A DNA stretch of 32,448 nucleotides from a virus: positions 1 to 32,448 of the IMG/VR virus record IMGVR_UViG_3300013093_000155; one strand, given 5' to 3'. The notes below the pieces were generated by a model, which was not told the DNA's origin, did no database searches, and worked only from the letters and a program-made list of their open reading frames with translations. This document shows, one piece after another, positions 15,840 through 24,728 of the stretch; within the stretch, counting starts at the first letter, position 1; each line of letters opens with the position of its first letter. Both the position numbers and the translations under genes were made by a program.

Positions 15840-18800
15840 TCTTCACCTCTGATTTGTTGTTTAAGTTGTTTAACTTCTTCTCTTAACTCAGCGATAGCCG
15901 CAAAAGCTACTGCACTTAGTTTTTCATAATCAACTGCAAGTGATCCATCTTCACGTTGACGCACAGCAATTGGGAATACTTTTAGTAAGTCTTGGGCGAC
16001 AACACCAAAATCTTGTTTACGTACAAAGTATCCATCTTCACCACCGTGACTAGTAATATAATCATCTGTCCAATCAAATGTTTTACCACCGACGGATGAC
16101 GCAATATCTAATGCATTGTTAATAGGTTTAATATTTTCTTTAAACTTACTATCTGAGCTATAAAATGCAGTTACGTTATTTGCAGCACGAATTTCACCAG
16201 AAACACCTGAAGCACCGGTTCCTACACCCAATGAGTAAAACTGAACGTTGTTACTAGTACCAACTGCTTGTCCAATACTAAAGGTTACTGCCCCAGTAGA
16301 ACTTGACACACTGACACCAGTTCCAGCTACTGCTGATGTAACTGCACTTGACAAATAGTTATACCCAGCAAGAGTAGTTTGTGTTACATAAGTACTTGAT
16401 GCTGCTGATGTAGTCAGATAACCAAGACCAGTAACATATGTAGTCATGTTGTTATAAGTTTGATAGTTAGCATCGTTGGTAAATTTACTTACGTTTGGTA
16501 CAGTACCTGTAATATTACCCCATGCAACAGCATTTGCGGTATCAGCAACAGTTGCATGACTTGCATTAGTTGCATTAGTTGCATTAGTTGCACTAGAAAC
16601 AGTACCGGTAACGTTAGATGCGTTAATATTAGTAATAGTGTAACCATTACCATAGAAATTACCACTTAGATTAGCAGCGGCTAGATTACCAGCAGTAGTG
16701 TTGATTGTAATAGTAGTACCAAAAGAAGCAATATTTGGTAGGCTTGTGATGTTAGCTTGCGTAGAACTAACAACTGAGCTTGCTGTACCAACTGTTCCTA
16801 CAATACTTGTATTAGGAATATTAGTCAATAACGCACCGTTACCACTAAACAAATTAGCAATGATACTTCCTGTTGGAACATTGATTGCATTAGCAGAAAC
16901 ACTATTAGCAGAAACACTATTAGCAAGTAGTCCGCCTGAGTTTGCATATAAGTTACCAGTAACATTAACGTGGATTGAGTTCACGTTGCCTGAATTAGCA
17001 TATAAACTACCAGAAGTAGCATATAAATTACCCGACAAGTTAACGTGAATTGAGTTGACATTACCTGATGTAGCGTTGATGTTACCTGATGTAGCGTTAA
17101 CATTACCATTTGTTGCAGTAATGTTATTATTACTTGAGATATTTGACAAACTATTTAAATAGTTAGCATAAACATATCCTGAGTTAGCATACACATTACC
17201 AGATGCTGTGATTAAGTGGCCTGAATTCGCGGAGATGTTTCCTACACCTGTTGCAGATATATTAGAAGCTGCAATAATATTACCCAAACTATTCAATACG
17301 TTACCAAATACAGTACCTGTATTAGCATACACATTACCTGAAAGTTTAGCAGTATTAGCATTTACCGCCCCTGCATTAGCGTTAATATTTCCTGCTACTG
17401 AGTTAATACTACCGGCATTGGCTTGAATATTACCTGTATTTGAATAGATATGTGTTGCAACATATGCCATGTTACTTAGCATGTTACCTGAATTGGCATA
17501 CAAGTTACCTGTAAGTGTGGTATCGACACTAAACATTGATCCAGTGTTGGCATAAAGATTACCCGTTGCATAAACGTGCAGGGTGCCTAAGTTAGCAACG
17601 TTTGCATTACCTTGAATACTTGCAGTGCCTGTTGTAGTGATATTACCGTTTTGTATAATTGTATTGCTGCTACTTGATCCAAATACAGAGAAGACACCGG
17701 TAGAGTTAACATTCGCTGTGTTAGCGTCAGCTAAACGCAAGAATCCAGTAACACTTACATTTGAACCAGTAAACGAAACATTTCCATTAGCATTAATATT
17801 AGCAGTAGTGATACCTGAATTAGCAGTAATGTTTGGAGCTAATAAACCATATGTAATCCCCAAATTTGCAGCAGACAATAACCCAGTGACATTTGCATTA
17901 CCCGAAGTAATATTTGCACTAACCACCAAAGTATTAGATGAGATTGATGTGTTAACTGTTAATCCGTTAGCAGTAATACCTGCACTAGTAGTCAATGATT
18001 TAGTAGAAATTGCATTGTTTACTGTTAATCCGTTTGCAGTAATACCTGCACTAGTAGTCAATGAGTTTGCACTAACAGATGCATTGACTGTTAGATTATT
18101 TGCAGTAATACCGGCACTAGTTACTAATGAGTTTGCTGAGATACCCGCACTAGTAGTCAATGAGTTTGCTGAGATTGCATTGTTTACTGTTAAGCCACTT
18201 GCAGTGATACCCGCACTAGTAGTCAATGAGTTTGCTGAGATACCGGCACTAGTAGTCAATGAGTTTGCTGAGATTGCATTGTTTACTGTTAAGCCACTTG
18301 CAGTGATACCGGCACTAGTTACTAATGAGTTTGCTGAGATACCCGCACTAGTAGTCAATGAGTTTGCTGAGATTGCAGTATTTACGGTCAACCCGTTAGT
18401 AGTAATTGTACCACTTGCTGTTAATCCGTTTGCGCTTAGTATGTTTGCATTTAGTGTATTTGCATTTAGTGTTGTGTTAACTGTTAATACGTTGGAAGTC
18501 AATGAGTTACTAGTAATTGCATTATTTACAATTAACCCGTTAGCAGTAATACCAGCAGTAGTAGTCAATGAATTTGCACTAACAGATGTATTAACTGTTA
18601 AAATATTTGCAGTGATACCGGCGCTAGTTGTTACTGAACTTGCAGACAATGTGCTGGTTGATATAGAGGTATTAATAGTCAAAATATTAGCAGTAATGGT
18701 AGCATTTGTAATCAATCCACCGTTAATATTAGCTAATCCTGATACAGTTAATGTACCATTTGCAATCATTGATTTACCAGAAACATTTCCACCAATAGTT

Positions 18801-19927
18801 GCATCAGTTGATACTGACAGAATACCCGAAGAAATTATCCCATTACCGGTAATAGTTTGTGTAGCAGAAATAATACCTAAAGAAATAAGGTTGTTACTTT
18901 GTACATTGCCTGAATTTGCATATATTGAACTATTAGAGGTCAATGAACCATTGATATTTGCATTAGCATTCACAGACAATCCATTTGATGCAACTAGATT
19001 AGAACCAGAAACATCACCTACGATAGACAATAATCCACTTGTAGTGTTATATGTTATCCCAGATGCCGCCGCAGTATTGCCGCCGCTGTTAAATAACAAC
19101 TGAGAATCAGAACCGGGAGCTTGTGTATTGCCACCAGGTGGCACAACAACGTTACCAGTAATAGTTCCTGCTGAGATAGTTGCAACACTTAATGCAGAAG
19201 CACTTAAATTTGCTGCTGATAGATTACCAGTAACTTGCATATCACCTGTTGCTAAATTTCCTGCAACAGTAAGATTACCCAATACACCCACACTCGTAAT
19301 GCTTGGTTGACTGCTTGATGTTAATGTACCACCAACATAAGTTGCAGAAACAGAACCAACATCTAAATTACCATTAACAGTAATATTACCTGATGTTACG
19401 ATACCGTTTGCGTCAGTTGAAATTGTTTGAGAACCAACAGTAAGAGTATTACCACTTAAATACAAGTCGCGCCATCTGTGTGCAGGTGTGCCCAAATCAT
19501 AAGTAACGTTAGCATATGGAACCAATGAACCACCTACAAAATTACCAACAACTAGATTTGATACACTAACGTTTCCTGAGAAGTTAGCATTGATTGTTGT
19601 TATTGTATTTGCTAGTCCTATCGTAAAGGGGGTAGCATATGAATAGATTGTTGCAGTATTACTATTTGCGACTCCTAATCCTACTTGTAGACTACTAGTT
19701 GTTTGTATTGTAATGTTTGAGATGTTTGCTGAAATAGTAACATTACCGGTAATCAAGTTACCCTTTGAAGTTAAACCAGATCCTGCAGTGATTGAAGCTA
19801 CGCCGGTGACTAGGTTAGCTGAGTATAATTCAGTAAAGTTGTTTTGTACTTTTTGAAAGGCTGATCTAATGGGATCTGCATTTGGATCGTTTGGAAATGA
19901 GCCTAAATCTATATTTTGCTGACTCAT
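15836..19927 (-). CDS. Giant repeat-rich tail fibre with S74 chaperone domain
   Basis: The 1363-residue protein begins with a short helical attachment-like segment. Some 1100 residues of Asn/Ser/Thr/Ala/Gly-rich beta repeats follow (GNVYANSG, SANSLTTSAGITANGLTVNN and relatives). The C-terminus is a Peptidase S74 intramolecular chaperone (about 1255-1363): SSDSKFKENI, then FGVVAQDL and LAVDYEKL, then a final coiled coil. S74 domains trimerise long fibres and then cut themselves off, probably near S1257-S1258-D1259. The repeats suggest a long thin fibre used in host recognition. The 99-base DNA repeats at 18082-18378 could change its length by recombination. It has a late promoter 71 bases upstream and a small leader ORF at its start. 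Confidence 0.88.
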   Translation of the reverse strand: MSQQNIDLGSFPNDPNADPIRSAFQKVQNNFTELYSANLVTGVASITAGSGLTSKGNLITGNVTISANISNITIQTTSSLQVGLGVANSNTATIYSYATPFTIGLANTITTINANFSGNVSVSNLVVGNFVGGSLVPYANVTYDLGTPAHRWRDLYLSGNTLTVGSQTISTDANGIVTSGNITVNGNLDVGSVSATYVGGTLTSSSQPSITSVGVLGNLTVAGNLATGDMQVTGNLSAANLSASALSVATISAGTITGNVVVPPGGNTQAPGSDSQLLFNSGGNTAAASGITYNTTSGLLSIVGDVSGSNLVASNGLSVNANANINGSLTSNSSIYANSGNVQSNNLISLGIISATQTITGNGIISSGILSVSTDATIGGNVSGKSMIANGTLTVSGLANINGGLITNATITANILTINTSISTSTLSASSVTTSAGITANILTVNTSVSANSLTTTAGITANGLIVNNAITSNSLTSNVLTVNTTLNANTLNANILSANGLTASGTITTNGLTVNTAISANSLTTSAGISANSLVTSAGITASGLTVNNAISANSLTTSAGISANSLTTSAGITASGLTVNNAISANSLTTSAGISANSLVTSAGITANNLTVNASVSANSLTTSAGITANGLTVNNAISTKSLTTSAGITANGLTVNTSISSNTLVVSANITSGNANVTGLLSAANLGITYGLLAPNITANSGITTANINANGNVSFTGSNVSVTGFLRLADANTANVNSTGVFSVFGSSSSNTIIQNGNITTTGTASIQGNANVANLGTLHVYATGNLYANTGSMFSVDTTLTGNLYANSGNMLSNMAYVATHIYSNTGNIQANAGSINSVAGNINANAGAVNANTAKLSGNVYANTGTVFGNVLNSLGNIIAASNISATGVGNISANSGHLITASGNVYANSGYVYANYLNSLSNISSNNNITATNGNVNATSGNINATSGNVNSIHVNLSGNLYATSGSLYANSGNVNSIHVNVTGNLYANSGGLLANSVSANSVSANAINVPTGSIIANLFSGNGALLTNIPNTSIVGTVGTASSVVSSTQANITSLPNIASFGTTITINTTAGNLAAANLSGNFYGNGYTITNINASNVTGTVSSATNATNATNASHATVADTANAVAWGNITGTVPNVSKFTNDANYQTYNNMTTYVTGLGYLTTSAASSTYVTQTTLAGYNYLSSAVTSAVAGTGVSVSSSTGAVTFSIGQAVGTSNNVQFYSLGVGTGASGVSGEIRAANNVTAFYSSDSKFKENIKPINNALDIASSVGGKTFDWTDDYITSHGGEDGYFVRKQDFGVVAQDLLKVFPIAVRQREDGSLAVDYEKLSAVAFAAIAELREEVKQLKQQIRGEE
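18082..18378 (-). repeat. Three 99-base tandem repeats in the fibre gene
   Basis: Copies at about 18082-18180, 18181-18279 and 18280-18378. The last two differ at only a few positions, the first more. Each encodes 33 residues of the type LTVNN-AISANSLTTSAGISAN. Shorter 30-base subrepeats (GCACTAGTAGTCAATGAG on the plus strand) occur within and around them. Confidence 0.85.
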
Positions 19928-19965
19928 CCTATTACCCCGTGTTTTAATAATTTACAATTATTCAT
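19924..19965 (-). CDS. Possible 13-codon leader ORF before the fibre gene
   Basis: It reads MNNCKLLKHGVIG and its TGA overlaps the fibre ATG (ATGA). AAAGG lies a few bases before its ATG. A perfect AT-only inverted repeat, AATAATT and AATTATT with a three-base loop (19946-19962), lies inside it. It could couple or damp translation of the fibre, but so short an ORF may be chance. Confidence 0.3.
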   Translation of the reverse strand: MNNCKLLKHGVIG

Positions 19966-19997
19966 ATGATACCTTTTCATATTTGTTATTCATTGAG

Positions 19998-20005
19998 TAT
20001 TTATC
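19998..20005 (-). promoter_or_regulatory. Late promoter motif GATAAATA
   Basis: Minus-strand GATAAATACTC, identical over these 11 bases to the site at 1648. It is 70 bases before the fibre ATG and downstream of the terminator at 20028-20057, so it restarts transcription. Confidence 0.62.
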
Positions 20006-20027
20006 GTACTTATTAAGTTGACTGTCC

Positions 20028-20057
20028 AAAAAAATAGCCCACCTAAGTGAGCTATTT
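20028..20057 (-). terminator. Rho-independent terminator after the 854-residue gene
   Basis: On the minus strand AAATAGCTCAC pairs with GTGGGCTATTT (11 pairs, one G-U) around a TTAG loop and runs into a T-tract. It begins about 20 bases after the stop codon. Confidence 0.88.
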
Positions 20058-20077
20058 AAAATGCGGAGTTTTTATTA

Positions 20078-22642
20078 TTAGATTCCGCTTAACTTTTTCC
20101 ATTCGTTAATCATTTGCTTAGCCTCTACTACACGAACTGGGTTACCCATGGCCTGAGAACTTTTCATTTTATGTAAGTCATTTCCAATTGACAACAGGGC
20201 TTTTAACTTCATTAGTTCAGTATCAGCAGAAGCATCACCACCGGCATCATTTGCCCATTCAGTAACTTGTTCTTCTTCACCAGGTTCACATTCACACTCC
20301 ATCATACCGCACTCATTGCATGTTTCACCTTCTTCATGGTCATGGTCATGTTCTTCTTCAATGGAGCTAGTGTCTTTGTACTCTTTGTTACCCAACTTAA
20401 ATTCTCCACCTTTTGGAGTGTCTTTCAATTTACCAGTGAAAGCGTTACCTTCATCAGTTTGTTCTTCTTCCTCGTCATCAGATTCTTCACTTGATTCTTG
20501 TTCTTCGTCACCTGATTCTTCGTCATCTGCACTAGCTGGTTCTAATGTACCTGCTTCTGAACTTTCTTCATCTTGGTAATCTTCACCGTCTTCACTATCT
20601 TGAGCTTGTGGGTGTTCTCCACCGATGCCAGACATTTTCTTAATCAAGGCTAACATATCATCACCGTCACCAACGACTTCTGGACTCATTTCTGGTTCTG
20701 TACCTGTACCGTCAGCTTCTTCTTCGCCGCCTTGTGCTACACCATAACCAACTTCTGGTTTTTCGTTACCGCCAAAAACACCCATTCCTGAACTACGCAA
20801 TACTGACAATAGTTGTTCTGCATCTGCGTCTGTTGCATTAATGCTCACACTATCAGGAGCACCTTGTTGACCAGTGCTAGTTGATACCGTGATACCTTCT
20901 TTTAACAAGCTGTTAAGTTGTGACTCCCAGCTTTCCATTTGAATATCTTTCATATCTGTACCTTCTTTAAATAAACTTGGCTTTTTCAAGCTAGAAATAA
21001 AATTGTATGCTCTATCTGTTGCAGCATTAATTGGATCTACACTCCATGGTGTAGATTCTTGTTTATCAGGAACTTGAACCATTTTGCTTGGCTTAATGCC
21101 AAGAGCTTTTTGTGCAAAATCTTCAGTTGCTGCTTCATCTAAACTTGGGTTTGTTTGATAATGCTCATATGAACTAGCAACATCACTCAAAAAATCTTCA
21201 TTGTAGCTTAACATATTGTGTGCTGATTTTGGAGTCATACCAATAGCAACTAGTTCATGGTACACAGCACTTGCAAAGTCATCAGAACTAGTGTTCAAGC
21301 CTGGCTTCTCACGTGCCAATACCTTAGCTACTGTTTCATATGTATACTCTGAATCTTCATAGATGCGGCTTTCAGCTACTTTCTTTTTAGACTTTTTATC
21401 ATTTACGGCTTTCTTGAAACTTTCTTTCTTGTTACCGTCTTTGTCCATGTCTAAGAAGTCTGGTTTAGCTGCTTCATCTACTGCAACTTTTGTTGTGTTT
21501 AAGTGTGCATCAATTCCAGACGTGCTTTTGAGTTTCCATTTAGCTGCTGCCTTTTTAGCCGCATCATAGCTAGTGGGAGCAGTTACTTCACATTTACCTT
21601 TTTTAGCATGTACACATGTGTATGATTTTTCTTCAGCAGATTCTTTCAGTTTACCTTGGACTTTACCTTCTGATACTTCTTCTTTGTTACTAAATTTAGC
21701 ACGAATATTTTGCATTTTCTTTTCACTAGCGTGGTCTTGACCAGCTTTACGTAACGCATCCATACCATCTTTACCGTACTTCTTGTTACCTAAGTATGCT
21801 TGTAATCCTGATTCTTCAACCGCGCCTTCTTCATTGCCAGGACGATTATTCATTTTGATACGATTAGATAAATGTGTCATTATGTCTTTGCGTTGTGTAG
21901 CCTGTGACATTTGATTTGGTGATTGTGCGTCACGCTTTGCGGCTGCTGATTGAATAGTAGCTGGACTTAGTTCTTCTAACTTACCGGCCTTAGCTAACTT
22001 AGCACGAACAGCACCTGCTACACGTGCACCGGCTTCTTTTGAACCATAGCGTTGAGCGGCTGACTTAGCAATCTTAGCAAAGTTTTTGCCTGGTTTGCCT
22101 TCATCTTCACCCTCAGCCATTTGTTCATCCGGATTCAATGTCATTTGACCTTGACCAATAGCACTCTTAATTTGAGTTGCTAGTTGTGGATTTGTAACTG
22201 TACCTAATGTTTTATTACCTTGTGTAATAACTTGTGTATTTTGTTGGGCTGGTTTGATTTGCACTTGGTCAGCTTCGTTGATAGCTTGTTCAACCGCTTC
22301 CATGTATTCTTTTAATGAATGCTTTTTAGAAACTGTTCCAACTGATTTGCTTGGTTTAGCACCCCCGCCAAATATCCCACCTAAAGACTTAGTATCATAT
22401 GATTTTACTTCACCTGAATCGTCAGCGCCCTTCTTAGGACGACCGCGACCTTTTTTAGGTGCATCTTTTTTAGCTTCAGACTCTTTGTCTACTTTACCAA
22501 TTCTAGAGCCGTATTGGTCACGAACATCTTCTTTACCGTGCTTGTTACCATAGTCACCTTTATGGACTTTACCAGTCTTTGTATCTTTTGTTTCAGCTTC
22601 ACTCAATGTGTTGAATGACTGCAATAGGCTTTTGAAATCCAT
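20078..22642 (-). CDS. Large acidic, mostly disordered putative head protein
   Basis: The 854-residue protein is low-complexity and very polar. It begins MDFKSLLQSFNTLSEAETKD, whose LSE/A at 13-16 fits a prohead-protease site. At least a dozen similar [LIV]xE/[ASG] sites follow (for example INEAD, VEESG, VSEGK, LKESA, VDEAA, LDEAA, LKEGI). KKGRGRPKKG (63-72) is an AT-hook-like DNA-binding motif. KPDFLDMDKDGNKKESFKKA recalls a segment common in marine-phage virion proteins. Residues about 640-760 are an Asp/Glu/Ser-rich tract. A HDHDH run and CNECGMMECEC (765-785) form a possible metal site. No enzyme fold is visible. It ends at a strong terminator. A scaffold or internal head protein cut during maturation is the best guess. 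Confidence 0.65.
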   Translation of the reverse strand: MDFKSLLQSFNTLSEAETKDTKTGKVHKGDYGNKHGKEDVRDQYGSRIGKVDKESEAKKDAPKKGRGRPKKGADDSGEVKSYDTKSLGGIFGGGAKPSKSVGTVSKKHSLKEYMEAVEQAINEADQVQIKPAQQNTQVITQGNKTLGTVTNPQLATQIKSAIGQGQMTLNPDEQMAEGEDEGKPGKNFAKIAKSAAQRYGSKEAGARVAGAVRAKLAKAGKLEELSPATIQSAAAKRDAQSPNQMSQATQRKDIMTHLSNRIKMNNRPGNEEGAVEESGLQAYLGNKKYGKDGMDALRKAGQDHASEKKMQNIRAKFSNKEEVSEGKVQGKLKESAEEKSYTCVHAKKGKCEVTAPTSYDAAKKAAAKWKLKSTSGIDAHLNTTKVAVDEAAKPDFLDMDKDGNKKESFKKAVNDKKSKKKVAESRIYEDSEYTYETVAKVLAREKPGLNTSSDDFASAVYHELVAIGMTPKSAHNMLSYNEDFLSDVASSYEHYQTNPSLDEAATEDFAQKALGIKPSKMVQVPDKQESTPWSVDPINAATDRAYNFISSLKKPSLFKEGTDMKDIQMESWESQLNSLLKEGITVSTSTGQQGAPDSVSINATDADAEQLLSVLRSSGMGVFGGNEKPEVGYGVAQGGEEEADGTGTEPEMSPEVVGDGDDMLALIKKMSGIGGEHPQAQDSEDGEDYQDEESSEAGTLEPASADDEESGDEEQESSEESDDEEEEQTDEGNAFTGKLKDTPKGGEFKLGNKEYKDTSSIEEEHDHDHEEGETCNECGMMECECEPGEEEQVTEWANDAGGDASADTELMKLKALLSIGNDLHKMKSSQAMGNPVRVVEAKQMINEWKKLSGI

Positions 22643-22881
22643 TATTTTGATCCTTTTCTATTTTGCGTTTGTTGCAATACTACTAACGCTTGTTCAATTC
22701 TGTCTAATTGTTTACCCATGTCATTCATCTTTGTTTCTGCATTTTCTGCTTTAACTTGAATAACTGTTGTCTTTGTATTTAAGTCATTGATATTAGTATT
22801 CATTGACAGGTAACCTGTACCACCGATGCCACATGCACCGACTACTATCCATGATAATTGACTAGTAGTAAAGTCCACCAC
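22642..22881 (-). CDS. Small membrane-anchored coiled-coil protein
   Basis: The 79-residue protein has one N-terminal hydrophobic segment (LSWIVVGACGIGGTGYLSM, 9-27) followed by a charged coiled coil (about 30-70) and a basic tail. This layout fits an inner-membrane spanin or small holin, but also minor structural proteins of marine phages. No lipobox partner gene overlaps it, so a spanin call is weak. It overlaps both neighbours by one base (TAATG-type junctions), in the head-protein unit. Confidence 0.6.
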   Translation of the reverse strand: MVDFTTSQLSWIVVGACGIGGTGYLSMNTNINDLNTKTTVIQVKAENAETKMNDMGKQLDRIEQALVVLQQTQNRKGSK

Positions 22882-23492
22882 TATCCTGCCTTTTTAGAAC
22901 CAGTAGCTGGTCGTTGAGGGCGAGTAATTTTACTCATTGGGCTAGAAGTATTGATACCTTCTTTACTCTTGTTTGGTTGAGTTGGTGTTTCTTTAGCTGC
23001 ATATGGGATAAAAACACTTGGCTTTTTTGGTACCACACGGTCAAGATACTGATTAGCATATTCTTTACTTGCTTCTTTACCATTGTCTTCTAATGTTTCA
23101 GTATTCAATAGTGCTTTTTTATCTTCTGCATCCATTTGGTTTGCATATTTGTCAGCTTCACTGTTGATGCTATCTTCATAATCAGTAGTTAATACACGAA
23201 CTTTGTTGATGTTGTATCCTAGTTGTTGAGCAACTTGTTGAATCATTGGTTCAGTAGCTGGATACTTAAATTCTGCTTTGATGATTGTGATTGACTCATT
23301 CTCTAAGTCAGGAAAACCGTACGGGCTTTTCTGTATTGGAGTGGTCTTTGGTTCTTCAATTTTGACTGGGTCAAATTTGGTTAGATTGTATTTGAACAAT
23401 TCTATAAAATTCTTATCAACATCTCCGGCGATTTTGATAGTATAGCGATATGTTCTCGCACTTTCCATTAGATAATGACGTAGGCTTTTCAT
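22881..23492 (-). CDS. Putative head protein with capsid-targeting N-terminus
   Basis: The 203-residue protein begins MKSLRHYLMESARTY. The first ten residues resemble the capsid-targeting peptide of T4 internal proteins, with LME/S as the cleavage site. The next ~110 residues look like an alpha-beta domain (YRYTIKIAGDVDKNFIELFK, IIKAEFKYPATEPMIQQVAQ). I recall a related family in T4-like phages annotated only as structural. The C-terminal 80 residues are polar and disordered. AGGAA precedes the ATG, and a late promoter lies 20 bases upstream. It probably enters the prohead with the scaffold. Confidence 0.68.
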   Translation of the reverse strand: MKSLRHYLMESARTYRYTIKIAGDVDKNFIELFKYNLTKFDPVKIEEPKTTPIQKSPYGFPDLENESITIIKAEFKYPATEPMIQQVAQQLGYNINKVRVLTTDYEDSINSEADKYANQMDAEDKKALLNTETLEDNGKEASKEYANQYLDRVVPKKPSVFIPYAAKETPTQPNKSKEGINTSSPMSKITRPQRPATGSKKAG

Positions 23493-23512
23493 TTTTAAAT
23501 TCCTGTATTAAT

Positions 23513-23520
23513 TATTTATC
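23513..23520 (-). promoter_or_regulatory. Late promoter motif GATAAATA
   Basis: It abuts the gp16 stop codon and lies 20 bases before the ATG at 23492. It heads the unit 23492-20078 that ends at the terminator at 20028-20057. Confidence 0.62.
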
Positions 23521-24007
23521 ACTGTTCCGTTTTTTTGTTTGCCAAGATACTTCGTAGTAGTTCGTTGCGGTCTACTAAGCTACCTTCGCCTAACGGAATG
23601 TTTTGTATTTCTTCTGATTTTGAAGCAACTTTTTGATCTAATACTGCTTTCTTCATCTGTAAGTCTAGCATCTTAAGTTTTTTGTTTATTTTTGCAGTTT
23701 TGGCTGTAATAGCATGACCTAACATACTACTTGCACTATTAAATATTTCACTTGCAAAACGACTGTCAACTTGCATCCCCAAATCCATTAAATCTTTGTA
23801 ACTATCTGTCGCTAATTGAGCAAGTGTGTCCATTTCAGTATCACTAGCTTCCAATCCACGAACTTGCGGCAATGCGTTTTCAATCTTTTCTAATGTTGAA
23901 AGTGCTTCTTGTGAGATATCTTGAAGTTGAGCCTGCTCGATAATATCTTCATTAAGGTTATCGTTTGGTGCTGGTAGTTCAAAAAGTTCACTTAGTTTTT
24001 TGTTCAT
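23519..24007 (-). CDS. gp16: Small terminase subunit (gp16-like)
   Basis: At 162 residues it is almost exactly the length of T4 gp16 (164). It has the same plan: a short N-terminal motif (KLSELFELPAPND, compare the LLDISDLPG of gp16), an acidic linker, and a central helical hairpin (about 64-125, including SRFASEIFNSASSMLGHAIT and a KINKKLKMLDLQMKKA helix). A polar C-terminus follows. Small terminases form rings that recognise phage DNA and regulate the large terminase. The position close to gp18, gp19 and gp4 fits. The match is by plan and pattern, with little identity. AGGAT precedes the ATG and a late motif stands 22 bases upstream. Confidence 0.65.
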   Translation of the reverse strand: MNKKLSELFELPAPNDNLNEDIIEQAQLQDISQEALSTLEKIENALPQVRGLEASDTEMDTLAQLATDSYKDLMDLGMQVDSRFASEIFNSASSMLGHAITAKTAKINKKLKMLDLQMKKAVLDQKVASKSEEIQNIPLGEGSLVDRNELLRSILANKKTEQ

Positions 24008-24011
24008 TCTA

Positions 24012-24719
24012 CTATCCTATAATAGTAGTATTTATTCGGTTTCTATTTTCCAAAATGTAATTTACTCTGTCCCAAGAGATACTTAGTTTTAGTGATATCT
24101 GTCTAACATTCAACCCTAAGTCATGCAATGAAAATACTTTAGGGAATAAGTCTTTGTTCTTTTCTATGTATGTACTAAACATTTGTTGTCTTTTTTCATC
24201 TGACCACTTAGAACCTTTTCTTGCCTTTGCTGATTTTAAACAATTGTTAAGTCTATTTTGTAATGCTTTTTCTGTCCAAACTTTGTTTCTAAGTTTTTCT
24301 TTTGAAGATTCTTTAAGTTTACGACCGATTACAGTTGGTCGTATTTTGTCGGCATGCTCTTGTCTTTTGGTGTTTGTCCAATAATTATCCAATGCCTCTT
24401 TATATAATTTTCTAGATAATGCATACATTCTGCTACTAGGTATATATCTTCCCTCGCCTATATTTTTTGCATTAGAAAGCATATGAAATGCAAAACACAT
24501 TTTATGTTTGTCGTTTCCTATCGTCATTTTAGTAAGAAGCAAATGACAAATAAAGTGTTCTCTAGCAGTTAATCTCACTAGATTATCTTTATCATTTGTT
24601 CCACTCAATGAACTAGGAATTATATGGTGGTTTTCAGTATAGCCTGTAATATTTCTATTCTTGGCTTTATTGATTAGAGAATTATACCAATTGGTATACT
24701 TGTTGTTGATAAATATCAT
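24012..24719 (-). CDS. HNH homing endonuclease inserted between gp4 and gp16
   Basis: The 235-residue protein has an HNH nuclease core. ENHHIIPSSLSG (about 29-40) is followed by NLVRLTAREHFICHLLL, the 'HHIxP...N...LTxxEHxxxHxxL' type of phage free-standing homing endonucleases. The C-terminal half is basic, with NUMOD-like helices (KARKGSKWSDEKRQQM) and a final helix-turn-helix (LGLNVRQISLKLSISWDRVN). Such enzymes cut intron-less or variant alleles and spread by repair. The start at 24719 is preferred because AAGGAG lies ten bases before it, within the six codons that a longer start at 24737 would add. It splits a junction that otherwise joins gp4 and gp16 directly. Confidence 0.85.
   Translation of the reverse strand: MIFINNKYTNWYNSLINKAKNRNITGYTENHHIIPSSLSGTNDKDNLVRLTAREHFICHLLLTKMTIGNDKHKMCFAFHMLSNAKNIGEGRYIPSSRMYALSRKLYKEALDNYWTNTKRQEHADKIRPTVIGRKLKESSKEKLRNKVWTEKALQNRLNNCLKSAKARKGSKWSDEKRQQMFSTYIEKNKDLFPKVFSLHDLGLNVRQISLKLSISWDRVNYILENRNRINTTIIG
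24029..24036 (-). promoter_or_regulatory. Late promoter motif AATAAATA
   Basis: Minus-strand AATAAATACTAC lies within the last codons of the HNH gene, 21 bases before the gp16 ATG. It would allow gp16 expression independent of the inserted gene. Confidence 0.5.
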
Positions 24720-24728
24720 TGCTGATTG

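Noticed and set aside
17940-18660. Possible CRISPR-like array
   Set aside because: The repeats are in-frame parts of a coding sequence with 99-base and 30-base periods, and no unique spacers of constant size between identical repeats.
17625-19103. A 492-residue plus-strand open frame opposite the fibre repeats
   Set aside because: It is the antisense of the Asn/Ser/Thr repeats of the fibre gene, with a hydrophobic repetitive translation, no ribosome binding site and no promoter. Repetitive coding sequence often leaves such a shadow.
22642-22881. Inner-membrane spanin
   Set aside because: It has the right layout, but no overlapping or adjacent lipoprotein partner was found, so it is listed only as a membrane-anchored coiled coil.
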